A stretch of DNA of 64,000 nt from Paenibacillus sp. PL91. GTDB lineage: Bacteria > Bacillota > Bacilli > Paenibacillales > Paenibacillaceae. A program made the position numbers and the translations under genes. Location of the stretch: positions 62,001-126,000 of the forward strand of contig NZ_JABBYG020000005.1 of NCBI RefSeq assembly GCF_012935325.2. Reading direction: 5' to 3'. Under the pieces are notes generated by a model, which was not told where the DNA came from, did no database searches, and was given only the letters and a program-made list of their open reading frames with translations. This document shows, piece after piece, positions 32,830 to 42,076 of this stretch. Position 1 is the stretch's first letter. Each line of letters starts with the position of its first letter.

Positions 32830-33978
32830 GTGAGGTTCAAGGCTCGCAGGGCAAAACCGATTGGTCATTCTGTGGCTTACCGCAACGGATTGCGAAATGG
32901 TCGAGTAGATGGACTTAATCGGGGGCTTCAAGACGGCATTATGGCCGGAAAACAGAACACATTATGGCCAATTGCCCTTATTATCGCGCAAGTAAAGTCA
33001 TTTCCATCGCTTGAAATTATTTTGCTGCAGCCTTTTCGGTTAATGAAGCAGCTTGGCATTTATAACTTTCGGGTTGTGACAGAAGAAGAAGCAACGAGAG
33101 AGCATATCGCGGAGGCTGCAGTCGTTGTGTTCATCCGCAACGTTGAGCCAAGAGCGTATGCCGCGCTTGAAATGGCTCATGAAATGGGTAAACCAACCGT
33201 CTATGTCATCGATGATAATTTTCTTGAGATCCCTTCAGTCGGCGCGATCTCTGACTATTATAAAGATCCTATTCGTCGGGAAACTTTCATTCGTTTCCTT
33301 ACTTTCTCAAAGCTCATACAGGTCATTTCACCTTACTTTGCCGATTATATAAGGCTTCATTTCAATCCTCATGTCGTTTGCTTCTCGGCAAGCGTCGACT
33401 TTAGATGGCTCGATGAATATGGGCCAAAGCCCGTTCGCAATGATGGCGTCATCGTATTCGGCTATGAGGGGACGGTTAAGGAGGAGGACTTCAAGCCAGT
33501 CGTCCCTGCGATCATAAGTATTTTGCAGGCGTATGGAGCAAGGGTAAGGATCGAGTTTATGGGATTTATTCCATCTGGACTGAAAGGCTTGCCGGGCGTT
33601 TCTTTTCTTCCTTATGACCATAATTATCGCCAATTCATGCAGTCACTGTATAGCACGACGTGGGACTTCGGCTTGGCGCCATTATCTAATTCCTTGTTCA
33701 ACTTATGCAAAACGAACAATAAATTCCGAGAGTATGCAGGCTGTTTAATTCCTGGCATCTATACGAATACACCCGCTTACGCGGATTGCATCACCCATGA
33801 GGTAACGGGGCTTTTGGTCCCACAGACGACGGAAGGCTGGTATCTCGGCATGAAGCGGATGATCGATGATCAAGCACTGCGCAATTCGATTAGGGAACAA
33901 GCAGGAGCGTACAGCCGCAGTCAATTTTCGCTTGAGCAGTCGGTGGCGAATTGGCGCCAGCATATTTTGCATGTATAG
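32830..33978 (+). CDS. Gly-repeat-tagged GT-B glycosyltransferase
   Basis: The product is 382 residues from GTG 32830, with GGAGGGGAGG upstream. The short basic start MRFKARRAKPIG precedes a Gly repeat (YRNGLRNGRVDGLNRGLQDG). The body is a GT-B fold of the group-1 type: PTVYVIDDNFLEIP, IQVISPYFADYIR, VIVFGYEGTVKEED, and a C-terminal donor-site segment NKFREYAGCLIPGIYTNT followed by HEVTGLLVPQTTEGWY. The same body architecture forms the C-terminal half of the 35734 product. Donor unknown. Confidence 0.75.
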   Translation: MRFKARRAKPIGHSVAYRNGLRNGRVDGLNRGLQDGIMAGKQNTLWPIALIIAQVKSFPSLEIILLQPFRLMKQLGIYNFRVVTEEEATREHIAEAAVVVFIRNVEPRAYAALEMAHEMGKPTVYVIDDNFLEIPSVGAISDYYKDPIRRETFIRFLTFSKLIQVISPYFADYIRLHFNPHVVCFSASVDFRWLDEYGPKPVRNDGVIVFGYEGTVKEEDFKPVVPAIISILQAYGARVRIEFMGFIPSGLKGLPGVSFLPYDHNYRQFMQSLYSTTWDFGLAPLSNSLFNLCKTNNKFREYAGCLIPGIYTNTPAYADCITHEVTGLLVPQTTEGWYLGMKRMIDDQALRNSIREQAGAYSRSQFSLEQSVANWRQHILHV

Positions 33979-34002
33979 CTCACATTGAGAGGAGAATGAA
34001 TT

Positions 34003-35133
34003 TTGGATAAGCACATTCCTGTGTTACAACCAAGCATCGGTCAGGAAGAGATTGATGCTGTCGTAGAAGTCATGCGTTCCGGCTGGCTTGGACTCGGGCC
34101 CAAAACCGAGCAATTTGAGAAGGAATTTGCAGCCTATGCGGGAACCCGCTTTATGGTAGCGATGAATTCAGGGACCGCTGCGCTGCATCTCGCGTTGGAG
34201 GTGTTGAATATTGGCAAAGGCGACGAGGTTATCGTTCCGCCAATGACCTTTATCTCAACTGTGCATGCAGTAAGCTATGTAGGCGCTACGCCGGTATTTG
34301 CCGATGTCGAGCCCGATACGATGAATATTTCTGTTGAGGACATCGCGCGCAAAATAACGGATAAAACGAAGGCGATCATCGTCGTCCATTTGGCAGGACA
34401 TCCGGTCGATTTGGATGCGATTCAAGCGTTGGCAGATTCAAAGGGCATTAAAGTGATAGAAGATGCAGCTCATGCTTGTGGCGCGGAGTACAAGGGGAAG
34501 AAGATCGGAGCTTCAGGCAACTTGACCTGTTTCAGCTATCACGCCGTCAAAAACCTGACCTGCGGCGAAGGCGGAGGCATTACATGCAATCAAGACTGGA
34601 TTATTCGTAAGCTGAAGGAGCTGCGCTGGGTCGGCATATCGAAGGATACGTGGATGCGCTCCTCTGCGGAACGCGTTTATGCTTGGCAATATTTTGTCGA
34701 TAAGGTTGGCTACAAATATCATATGAGCGATATGCAGGCTGCCATTGGCATCGTTCAGTTGAAAAAGCTCGATCAATTGAACGGCCGCCGCCGAGAGGTA
34801 GCGGAGTATTACAGTGAGCAGTTTAAGGATGTCGCATGGCTGGAACTGCCTAAGGAGAAAGCTTATGCCCGCAGCTCCTGGCATCTGTATCAAGTAAAGC
34901 TGCCAAACGAGGAATCCCGTGATCGGTTAATTGGGCATATGAAGGATCATAACATTGCACCGGGCGTCCATTATTACCCTTGCCATTTGCAGCCTAGCTA
35001 CATTCATCTTAAGGCTGAGGTGCCTGTGTCGAATGAGGTGTGGAAACGGATTTTGACGCTGCCGATTCACCCTAACCTGACAGATGAGGATTTGGAGCGG
35101 ATTGTTGCCTGCGTGAAGAGCTTTCAGCCTTAA
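34003..35133 (+). CDS. DegT/DnrJ/EryC1-family sugar aminotransferase (SpsC-like)
   Basis: The product is 376 residues from TTG 34003, with GAGAGGAG upstream. This PLP enzyme transfers an amino group from glutamate to a nucleotide-linked keto-sugar. Motifs: MNSGTAALHLAL (cofactor phosphate), VIEDAAHACGAEY (Asp contacting PLP), and the Schiff-base Lys183 in YHAVKNLTCGEGGG. With the RmlA-, RmlB- and RmlC-like enzymes upstream and the GNAT acetyltransferase downstream it suggests a dTDP-linked N-acetylated amino-6-deoxyhexose. B. subtilis SpsC and SpsD show the same order in the spore-coat polysaccharide operon. It could also act on a UDP-linked keto-sugar. Confidence 0.88.
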   Translation: MDKHIPVLQPSIGQEEIDAVVEVMRSGWLGLGPKTEQFEKEFAAYAGTRFMVAMNSGTAALHLALEVLNIGKGDEVIVPPMTFISTVHAVSYVGATPVFADVEPDTMNISVEDIARKITDKTKAIIVVHLAGHPVDLDAIQALADSKGIKVIEDAAHACGAEYKGKKIGASGNLTCFSYHAVKNLTCGEGGGITCNQDWIIRKLKELRWVGISKDTWMRSSAERVYAWQYFVDKVGYKYHMSDMQAAIGIVQLKKLDQLNGRRREVAEYYSEQFKDVAWLELPKEKAYARSSWHLYQVKLPNEESRDRLIGHMKDHNIAPGVHYYPCHLQPSYIHLKAEVPVSNEVWKRILTLPIHPNLTDEDLERIVACVKSFQP

Positions 35134-35170
35134 CAGGCAAGCCATTATACGAAGAAACGGAGGACAAAGC

Positions 35171-35710
35171 ATGCTGGAGGGACAAAGAATCAATCTTCGC
35201 GCGCTTGAGGCGGAGGATTTGCCGCTTGTCGCTGAATGGCGCAATCAGCAGGAAATACGAAGAGCTTTCTTCAATAAGTCGCTGCTTGCCGCCTCGGGAC
35301 AGCGCAAATGGTATGACCGGCTGCTCGATGACCGCAGCAAGCAATTTTTTGTAAGCACAGAGCGCGGTTCCGGTAAACCGGTCGGCATGATCAGCTTGGT
35401 GGATATCGATTACGTGAATCAGAAGGCTGAAATCGGAACAACCATTGTCGGCGACCGCTCCATGTGGGGAAAAGGAATCGCCTCTGAAATGATAGGCGTT
35501 GCACTGTGCTACGCGTTTGAGGATCTGGGATTAAATCGCGTATATGCTTACGCGATCGATACGAATATAGGCTCGATTCGCGCCAAAGAGAAAAGCGGCT
35601 TCCTGGTGGAAGGAACGCTTCGGGAGCATCATTACAGCAACGGAGCGTATCATGATGTTGTCGTTTTCGGAATTACACGAAAACAATGGACTGCGCTTAA
35701 GGCCACTTAG
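35171..35710 (+). CDS. GNAT-family N-acetyltransferase (SpsD/RimJ-like)
   Basis: This 179-residue GNAT domain of the RimJ/PseH type has INLRALEAEDLPLVAEWRNQ at the start, IVGDRSMWGKGIASEMIGVA (the acetyl-CoA loop with GKGIA), and NRVYAYAIDTNIGSIRAKEK near the end. Directly behind the aminotransferase, it is most simply read as N-acetylating the amino-sugar product. ATG 35171 has AAACGGAGGA. Its stop codon lies in the loop-stem region of an intrinsic terminator-like hairpin (35699-35724). Confidence 0.82.
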   Translation: MLEGQRINLRALEAEDLPLVAEWRNQQEIRRAFFNKSLLAASGQRKWYDRLLDDRSKQFFVSTERGSGKPVGMISLVDIDYVNQKAEIGTTIVGDRSMWGKGIASEMIGVALCYAFEDLGLNRVYAYAIDTNIGSIRAKEKSGFLVEGTLREHHYSNGAYHDVVVFGITRKQWTALKAT

Positions 35711-35724
35711 TGGCCTTTCTTTTT
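35699..35724 (+). terminator. Terminator-like hairpin overlapping the stop of the acetyltransferase gene
   Basis: AAGGCCAC (35699-35706), loop TTA, GTGGCCTT (35710-35717), then TCTTTTT. The perfect 8-bp stem contains the TAG stop of the upstream gene. It sits inside an otherwise tightly packed operon and probably lowers expression of the following genes. Confidence 0.68.
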
Positions 35725-35733
35725 AAGGAAAGG

Positions 35734-38097
35734 ATGAATGTATTGATTGCTGCACAAACCTTTTTGACGGATCAGAGGCTGTATCTTCCAAAGCATCGAA
35801 ATGCCAGCCCTCAAATAAGCGTCATACTCCCTTTACCGAAAGGCTCCTGGTCCCACCATTTTGCCGCAACTATTCAAAGCATCCTTGACCAATCCATGAA
35901 GGATTTTGAGCTTATTATTGTTGGGGATGGCTGTGATCAAACCGTTATCAATGCACTGGTATATCTTCAAGCGAACGAGCCGCGCATTATTTATGCCCAT
36001 CATGATACATGGAGCGAGCTGCCAGCACTGCGTATTAACGAAGGATTGCTGCTGGCCAAAGGCAAGTATATTGCTTATATGTTTACCGGAGTTGAGTGGG
36101 AACGCGATGCTCTATTGCATTTGTATAGAGAGATTGTTCATTGCACCTCTCCAACTGTTGTTTATGGGAGCAGCATGCTCCCCACCCAGCAAGTCTTCGG
36201 AGCACGTTACGCTTTCGGCTTGTTAATGAAAAACAATATTATCCCTAACCATGCCGTATTGCATCACGCTCAGATCGTTCATGAAATAGGTGGCTACGAC
36301 TGTCATATTGCTGTCAGACAGTTCTGCGACTGGGATTTTTGGATGCGCTGCGCAAAACGATATTCCTTTGTTTACGTTGATCGGATCATTAGCAAAGTTA
36401 GATCGGTTAAAGCAGCAACTCAAGCAGCAACCGACCTTGATGTAAGCAGATTTATTTGCAGTATCAATCGTTCGGATCGGTTGCGGTTAAGTCATTTTCA
36501 TCAATTCAGCGTGGATGATGTCCTTCTGCTATACCGCTATCTGGACAGTCCATTAGTTGATGTTATTAAAAACCGTTATATGTATCCGTGGCTTCTGTCG
36601 CATGCGGCAGGGAGGATTGAAGCTATTCCCCCTGTGCCACGCGAATCCATAAACCTATTGGTTGTTCTAGTCCATAAGGATGCATCTGCCGAAATTTGCT
36701 TTACTAACTTTCAAGAGGCATCTAATAACAGCATAATTCCTTTCTTTTATTACGAGGATCAAGTTACCTCCCTGGCGATTCAATCAGCTGATGTCATAAT
36801 CTTGCTCAGACTTTCGAGCCAGCTGGCTATTGATTTGCAAAGTTCCGCGATTGCCTTGAATAAACCTGTGATTTATTTGCTGGATGATGATCTATTGGGG
36901 ATGCATGAGCTGAAAGAATGGGTGAGTTGGGGACCCGGAAGCCCGATATATAACCGAATTAGTCACCTAATAAAGCATTCTGATGCCGTTGCAACGTATT
37001 CACCGTTAGTTCAAGAGGTCGTTCGTCCTATTAATCCCCGCGTCTGCCAATTGAACACGAACATATTAAGGAAGTATGTTGAAAGTAAGCTATCGGATGA
37101 TCGGAAGCCGAACGATCCCGTTCGGATTGGCATTATTAACACAGGAAGCAGGGCGGAGGAGCTTCGATTTATATGGCCTGCGATTTTCAGGCTTTCGCAT
37201 GAAAAAGGCAATTCCGTACATTTTGAGGTATGGGGAGAAATTCCTAATGGTTTGCCTAATCTTCTATCGCCTGTAACAATTAGAAGCAAGACCTTTAGCT
37301 ACTATCAATATCTAGACAGTTTAACATCCATTCGAATGGATTTAATGCTTGTTCCTTTATTTGACAATATTCGTCTGCGAAACGGAAAAACGCCTATTAA
37401 ATATTTGGAAGCGACTGCTGCGGGAGCGATAGGAATTTATTCGAATAATTTGTCATATGTTGCCGTTAACGATGGAGTCACTGGTGTTAAAATCAGGAAT
37501 AATGAGGTGGACTGGTATAGGCTGATGAAAAAATGGGTGGAGACCCCCTATGTCGAGCGAAAAAAAATATGGTCTCTTGCGAAAGAACATATTTTAAATG
37601 AGTTTACGACAGAGTCTCAGCTTAATCACTTTTATTCGTTTTTGGAGCTTTCTAAGTTCCACGCTTCTGCGCGCGCGAAGCGTTTCCCTGATGGCAAACC
37701 TCGAATTGCCTATCTCCTAAACCCAGAGGATCAGCAATTTTATGATCATGCTATGATTGCAGAAAGGTACGGGATTGAGCTGGTCTGGAGGTTGCCGGAA
37801 ACAAGCCACAAGGCTGACACGCCGCTGATCGCTGCCATTAAGCGCCGGGGCGAAGTTATGGAATATATACCGGATGTTCTTTTTCATCCTCTTTCTTCCT
37901 GCTCAAATCAAGGAACTTTGATAAAAGCGATAGCCGATTGGATCAAAGATCATCGAATCACTATCATTCATACCCCAGCTTTTAACATCCTCGTTGCGCA
38001 AGCCGCCCAAACAGCTGGAATTCCATACGCGGCATTTAAAATCAGCGGAAAGATTGATCCGGGAGAGCTATTTAAGCAGTATAACCGTTTTATATAG
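35734..38097 (+). CDS. Two-domain glycosyltransferase, GT2 plus GT-B
   Basis: The product is 787 residues if ATG 35734 is used. TTG 35743 is equally well spaced from AAGGAAAGG, and GTG 35710 lies in the hairpin and is unlikely. The N-terminal half is a GT-A family 2 domain: QISVILPLPKGSWSHHFAAT, ELIIVGDGCDQTV, AYMFTGVEW, FCDWDFWMRCAKRY. The C-terminal half resembles the GT-B body of the 32830 product: VIYLLDDDLLGMHELKEW, SDAVATYSPLVQEVV, GKTPIKYLEATAAGAIGIYS. A final 120 residues add another nucleotide-binding-like segment. Such bifunctional enzymes can build two successive linkages. Confidence 0.78.
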   Translation: MNVLIAAQTFLTDQRLYLPKHRNASPQISVILPLPKGSWSHHFAATIQSILDQSMKDFELIIVGDGCDQTVINALVYLQANEPRIIYAHHDTWSELPALRINEGLLLAKGKYIAYMFTGVEWERDALLHLYREIVHCTSPTVVYGSSMLPTQQVFGARYAFGLLMKNNIIPNHAVLHHAQIVHEIGGYDCHIAVRQFCDWDFWMRCAKRYSFVYVDRIISKVRSVKAATQAATDLDVSRFICSINRSDRLRLSHFHQFSVDDVLLLYRYLDSPLVDVIKNRYMYPWLLSHAAGRIEAIPPVPRESINLLVVLVHKDASAEICFTNFQEASNNSIIPFFYYEDQVTSLAIQSADVIILLRLSSQLAIDLQSSAIALNKPVIYLLDDDLLGMHELKEWVSWGPGSPIYNRISHLIKHSDAVATYSPLVQEVVRPINPRVCQLNTNILRKYVESKLSDDRKPNDPVRIGIINTGSRAEELRFIWPAIFRLSHEKGNSVHFEVWGEIPNGLPNLLSPVTIRSKTFSYYQYLDSLTSIRMDLMLVPLFDNIRLRNGKTPIKYLEATAAGAIGIYSNNLSYVAVNDGVTGVKIRNNEVDWYRLMKKWVETPYVERKKIWSLAKEHILNEFTTESQLNHFYSFLELSKFHASARAKRFPDGKPRIAYLLNPEDQQFYDHAMIAERYGIELVWRLPETSHKADTPLIAAIKRRGEVMEYIPDVLFHPLSSCSNQGTLIKAIADWIKDHRITIIHTPAFNILVAQAAQTAGIPYAAFKISGKIDPGELFKQYNRFI

Positions 38098-38135
38098 TTA
38101 GTTCATTTCTAGTATGTTTCTAAGGGGTGGAGATC

Positions 38136-39338
38136 ATGCCGCAGCCAATCATTTCGGTCATTATGCCGACCTATTCCAGATTCGAAGGAGGTTATTTGGA
38201 GCGAACGATTAATAGTGTTAGAGGCCAAACTTACGTCAATTGGGAGCTGCTTATTGTAGACGATGGATCCATTGATGGAAGTGAGGGGCTTATTAAGAAA
38301 TACTGTGCCATAGATCAGCGCATTAAGCATATCCGGTTGAACTTAAATATAGGTTTGCCAGCCCTGACGACGGCTTTGGGTTATTTAAAGGCAAGCGGTG
38401 ATTATATCGCCTTTGCTTTTGATGATACGGTTTTATATCCCAACCATCTTATTACTCTGGTCCATACATTGCTTCGGCATCCCGAAGCCGGTTTTGCTTA
38501 CGGGCAATGCAGCATGATTATGTCCAATCAAAGCAGACAAACATTAGGAATGGAATCCAGTCTGGAGCAGATGCTGAGCGGCAACAATAATATACCTAAT
38601 GGGGCCGTTATGATTCCAAGGAGGATTATTGAGGATGTAGGCTGGTACGACCCACATGTTGTGCTGAAACGATTTTGCGACTGGGATTTATGGATTCGAA
38701 TTCAGCGAAAGTATCCCGTCAAGTTTGTGCCGCAAATACTGGTAGATGAGTATGGTGTTGGTCTAAAAGATTCTTTAGGCAACTCTTCAAGCCTAAACAA
38801 GCCATTGGTATTGAAGTATGTAAAGCAAGAACGCGATGCCATGCTGCATCCAAAAAAGCTGTCTAATTATAATTCCTTCCGATTGGATTTCAGTGTACAT
38901 GTAACCGATGAGGAGCGACAAGGCGTGTTTTATTTGCAGCTTGAGCATTATTTCAGAACCGCAAATATCAAGGAGCTTATTCAGTATGGGACAGATCATA
39001 AACAAGAAGCGATAGAAGATAAGACAAGATGGAACAAAATTTACGATCAAAACAAAAAGATAATTGATCCACGCCTTTTGTTGCTCCTATTTAGCTGCCA
39101 AAAATATATAGATAAAAGTAAGGATGATCTTTTGCAGGAGAGCTTGAAATGGAATGGAGTCGTCGCTGAAAAAACCGAATATATTGTAAAACAGCATGCC
39201 TATATCGAAGAGCAATGGAGCCTGCTGCATCAAAAGGATGCATATATTCAGCATCAATCGGCTATGATTCAACAAAAGGATGAGTATATTGCCGAGCAGC
39301 ACCGCTTGATTCATCACCTGCAAAGCTTGCTCCAATAG
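38136..39338 (+). CDS. Family 2 glycosyltransferase with coiled-coil repeat tail
   Basis: The product is 400 residues from ATG 38136 (AAGGGGTGG upstream). GT-A domain: ISVIMPTYSRFEGGYLERTI, LIVDDGSIDGS, AFAFDDTVLYPNH (DDT), FCDWDLWIRIQRKY. The last about 60 residues form an amphipathic Gln/His/Tyr-rich tail of roughly 14-residue units (HQKDAYIQHQSAMI, QQKDEYIAEQHRLI), predicted as a coiled coil. The CDWD[LF]W motif is shared with the N-terminal half of the 35734 product, so the two are related. The tail may mediate oligomerisation. Confidence 0.8.
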   Translation: MPQPIISVIMPTYSRFEGGYLERTINSVRGQTYVNWELLIVDDGSIDGSEGLIKKYCAIDQRIKHIRLNLNIGLPALTTALGYLKASGDYIAFAFDDTVLYPNHLITLVHTLLRHPEAGFAYGQCSMIMSNQSRQTLGMESSLEQMLSGNNNIPNGAVMIPRRIIEDVGWYDPHVVLKRFCDWDLWIRIQRKYPVKFVPQILVDEYGVGLKDSLGNSSSLNKPLVLKYVKQERDAMLHPKKLSNYNSFRLDFSVHVTDEERQGVFYLQLEHYFRTANIKELIQYGTDHKQEAIEDKTRWNKIYDQNKKIIDPRLLLLLFSCQKYIDKSKDDLLQESLKWNGVVAEKTEYIVKQHAYIEEQWSLLHQKDAYIQHQSAMIQQKDEYIAEQHRLIHHLQSLLQ

Positions 39339-39455
39339 ACAGCGTTAAGCGTATATTCGCCTTATTCCTCTCCTATCTACCAAATGCCCTTACATTCTCT
39401 TTAATAGACGAATAAAATGCATGAGCAAGCAAAATCAAGAGATAACTGGAGCTGC

Positions 39456-40220
39456 ATGCATATGAAGCAAAGCAAGATTTTCAATAGCCCTTCTCCTAGA
39501 GTATCTATCATTATTCCTGTTATGAATGAGAGAAGAACGTTGGCCCGCGTCATTCGCGAGGCTAATAGAGTCGATGCTCAATCGGAAGTTATTGTCGTCG
39601 TTAACGGATCTACCGACGGTTCTAAGCATATTGCGGCACGATCGGGAGCCCGGGTCATTAATTATGATCAGCCGCTAGGTCATGATGTGGGCCGGGCAAT
39701 CGGTGCCATACAGGCGAGAGGGGATATTCTTCTGTTCTTAGACGCAGACATTATCATACCTGCGCATAAGTTGCGAACATTTATAAGAGCCGTTAGTCAG
39801 GGGGTCGATATTGCCCTTAACAGCTACTTGGGGCCGACTCTCAAGTCTGATGTTCATAGCGTTATCCTTGCTAAACATGCGCTGAATGCAATGGTGAAGA
39901 AGACTGAGCTGTTAGGAGCCTCCTTAACGACCATCCCTCATGCGATGAACAGAAAGGTGCTTGAGGTTATAGGAGCGGATTCCCTCGCTGTACCGCCTCT
40001 TGCGCATTTAAAGGCATTATTTTATGGACTAAACGTAAAGCCGGTTCAATTTATTAACGTTGGATCCAATCCGATAAAGAGGAAGCGAAGAGGCGGTCAG
40101 GATCCATTGAAGGACCTTATTGTCGGCGACCATTTAGAGGCGATTGGCTGGCTAACCGAGCATGCGAACGAAAGAGGGAATTTAACTGACTTTATGAGGC
40201 AAAGGGAGAACGTGAGGTGA
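39456..40220 (+). CDS. Family 2 glycosyltransferase (LGHDVGR subgroup), first of a pair
   Basis: The product is 254 residues from ATG 39456, with TGGAG upstream; an in-frame ATG at 39417 has no ribosome site. [34 protein letters not shown], the distinctive [15 protein letters not shown], and [10 protein letters not shown] (DxD) mark a dolichol-phosphate-sugar synthase-like GT2 subgroup. The C-terminal part has [12 protein letters not shown] and [11 protein letters not shown]. Every one of these blocks is repeated in the adjacent 40225 product, so the pair are tandem paralogues. There are no membrane segments. Confidence 0.78.
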   Translation: MHMKQSKIFNSPSPRVSIIIPVMNERRTLARVIREANRVDAQSEVIVVVNGSTDGSKHIAARSGARVINYDQPLGHDVGRAIGAIQARGDILLFLDADIIIPAHKLRTFIRAVSQGVDIALNSYLGPTLKSDVHSVILAKHALNAMVKKTELLGASLTTIPHAMNRKVLEVIGADSLAVPPLAHLKALFYGLNVKPVQFINVGSNPIKRKRRGGQDPLKDLIVGDHLEAIGWLTEHANERGNLTDFMRQRENVR

Positions 40221-40224
40221 TAAG

Positions 40225-41334
40225 GTGATTAAGCAGGCTGGCAGAAAGAGATTGCGACCAAGGGTCAAACCTAGTAATAAGCTTAAAAGAAGATTGAAAA
40301 AACGAGGGAAGCTTCGCGCATCCGCACCGCGTATTCCGCGCGACGCTGGGAGAATGGCGAGGTGGGGAAGAGAGGCAGGCCAGAGGGACGCAGCTTCCAA
40401 TCCGTTAATTGGACAGGGCGATTCAATCAAGCTAATCAATCGTTTGTGGGCTGCGCGAATGCGCACAAGAACTTGGAGTCCTATGGCATGGCCGCGATAT
40501 CATGCAGCAGCGAAAGGTTATTTGCAAGGCATCTGTCAGAAGAATGGACTTCCCTATCTCAACAGAGTGCTTATGCCGACCGATAAATCCGTTGCCGTCA
40601 TTATGACAGTCATGAATGAAGAGGATACGATCCCGATTCTGATGATGGAGCTGAACCGGCTTGTTATCGATGAGCTGATCATTGTCGTAAACGGATCGAA
40701 GGATCAGTCATTTACGAAAGCGCGAGAGCTCTCCAAAGCTACCATATTATACTATCCCGAGCCTTTAGGACACGATGTAGGAAGAAGCATAGGAGCAAAG
40801 GTGGCGAAATCCGACATTCTTGTGTTTATTGACGGCGATATTCCGCTCCAGGCGGAGCAGCTTATCCCATTTGTTTACGCGGTTGAAAAGGGAATGGATG
40901 TGGCGCTGAATAATGTAAACTCGTTTCTTCCGATATTCAGCAAGAGAGATGCCGTATCGCATGTGAAGGAATTTCTTAATCGCTCGCTAAGACGGCCTGA
41001 TCTGAAGACGAATTCCTTAACAACGGTTCCTCACGCGCTTTCCAGACGGGCGGTTGATCGTATCGGCTATGACCATTTAGCGGTTCCGCCTAAAGCACAT
41101 GCCCGAGCTATACTGGAGGAGCTGCGAGTGGGAGCGCCGTTTAGCGTAAATGTAATTGCAGCTAATCGACGCCGCGCTCATAACGCCAGCACCAATAATC
41201 CGGTAGCAGAAATGATTATCGGCGATCATGTCGAAGCATTGTCCCTCTCCATGTCATTAAAAACCAAGCGGCTGTCATTCCCGGACCCGTATCGAATGCG
41301 GAGCAGGCTGCAGGGGGGAAGAGGCAATGAGTAA
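40225..41334 (+). CDS. Family 2 glycosyltransferase (LGHDVGR subgroup) with basic N-terminal extension
   Basis: The product is 369 residues from GTG 40225, 5 bases after the upstream gene. The first 45 residues are strongly basic (KRLRPRVKPSNKLKRRLKKR), then a degenerate Gly-containing stretch (ARWGREAGQRD) that may be the remnant of the Gly-aromatic tag. The catalytic domain (about 125-340) contains [36 protein letters not shown] and VFIDGDIPL, with HALSRRAVDRIG and IGDHVEALSL near the end. It differs from its neighbour mainly by this extension. It overlaps the next gene by 8 bases. Confidence 0.8.
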   Translation: MIKQAGRKRLRPRVKPSNKLKRRLKKRGKLRASAPRIPRDAGRMARWGREAGQRDAASNPLIGQGDSIKLINRLWAARMRTRTWSPMAWPRYHAAAKGYLQGICQKNGLPYLNRVLMPTDKSVAVIMTVMNEEDTIPILMMELNRLVIDELIIVVNGSKDQSFTKARELSKATILYYPEPLGHDVGRSIGAKVAKSDILVFIDGDIPLQAEQLIPFVYAVEKGMDVALNNVNSFLPIFSKRDAVSHVKEFLNRSLRRPDLKTNSLTTVPHALSRRAVDRIGYDHLAVPPKAHARAILEELRVGAPFSVNVIAANRRRAHNASTNNPVAEMIIGDHVEALSLSMSLKTKRLSFPDPYRMRSRLQGGRGNE

Positions 41335-42055
41335 GACCAGCATCATTATTCCCAATTATAATGGCAGCTCGGTTCTGAAGGAATGTATAGCCTCCATTCG
41401 CAGACATACTGCCTCGCCTTATGAAATTATCGTCGTTGATAATGGCTCAAGCGATGGATCTACGAAGCTTTGCATCGCCGAAAGGACGCGGTTTGTATCG
41501 CTGCCTCATAATACAGGTTTTCCGGCTGCATGCAATTGGGGACTTAGAATGGCTGCCGGCGACACATTAATGCTGCTGAATAATGATACGATCGTTACAG
41601 CAGGCTGGCTGGACAACATGCTTCGCTGCTTGAACAGCCAGGAGGATATCGGCATAGTAGGGCCTATGACCAACTATGCGAGCGGTCAACAGCAAATCAT
41701 AGAGCCTTTTACCAATATTGAGGACATGGCACAGCGTATGAATAAGCCGGATTCGAGCAAATGGAAGGAAGTTAATCGGTTAATCGGCTTTTGCTTCTTA
41801 TTTAAGCGGAAAATAGTTGACGAGGTCGGTATGCTGGATGAACGCTTTACACCGGGACATTTTGAGGATGATGACTATTGCTATCGAACGCGTCTAGCGG
41901 GCTATAAGCTGATGTTGGCAGGCGATATCTTTATCTATCATCATGGGAGCGCAAGCTTCCAAAAAGAGGGTATGGATCAAGTTCAGCAGCTGCTTGCTGT
42001 GAATCGTCAACAATTTATTGATAAGTGGGGAATAAGCCCGGATCAGTTTATGTGA
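41327..42055 (+). CDS. Family 2 glycosyltransferase, catalytic domain only
   Basis: The product is 242 residues. TSIIIPNYNGSSVLKECIAS, VVDNGSSDGST, LLNNDTIVTAGW (intact NND metal site) and GHFEDDDYCYRTRLAGYKLM show a rhamnosyl/GlcNAc-type GT2 domain. It is clearly related to the GT domains of the 12185 and 31163 products but lacks both the Gly-Tyr tag and the C-terminal module. ATG 41327 overlaps the upstream stop by 8 bases. Last gene before the terminator at 42077. Confidence 0.85.
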   Translation: MSKTSIIIPNYNGSSVLKECIASIRRHTASPYEIIVVDNGSSDGSTKLCIAERTRFVSLPHNTGFPAACNWGLRMAAGDTLMLLNNDTIVTAGWLDNMLRCLNSQEDIGIVGPMTNYASGQQQIIEPFTNIEDMAQRMNKPDSSKWKEVNRLIGFCFLFKRKIVDEVGMLDERFTPGHFEDDDYCYRTRLAGYKLMLAGDIFIYHHGSASFQKEGMDQVQQLLAVNRQQFIDKWGISPDQFM

Positions 42056-42076
42056 GAGGACGCATCGATTTCGTAG

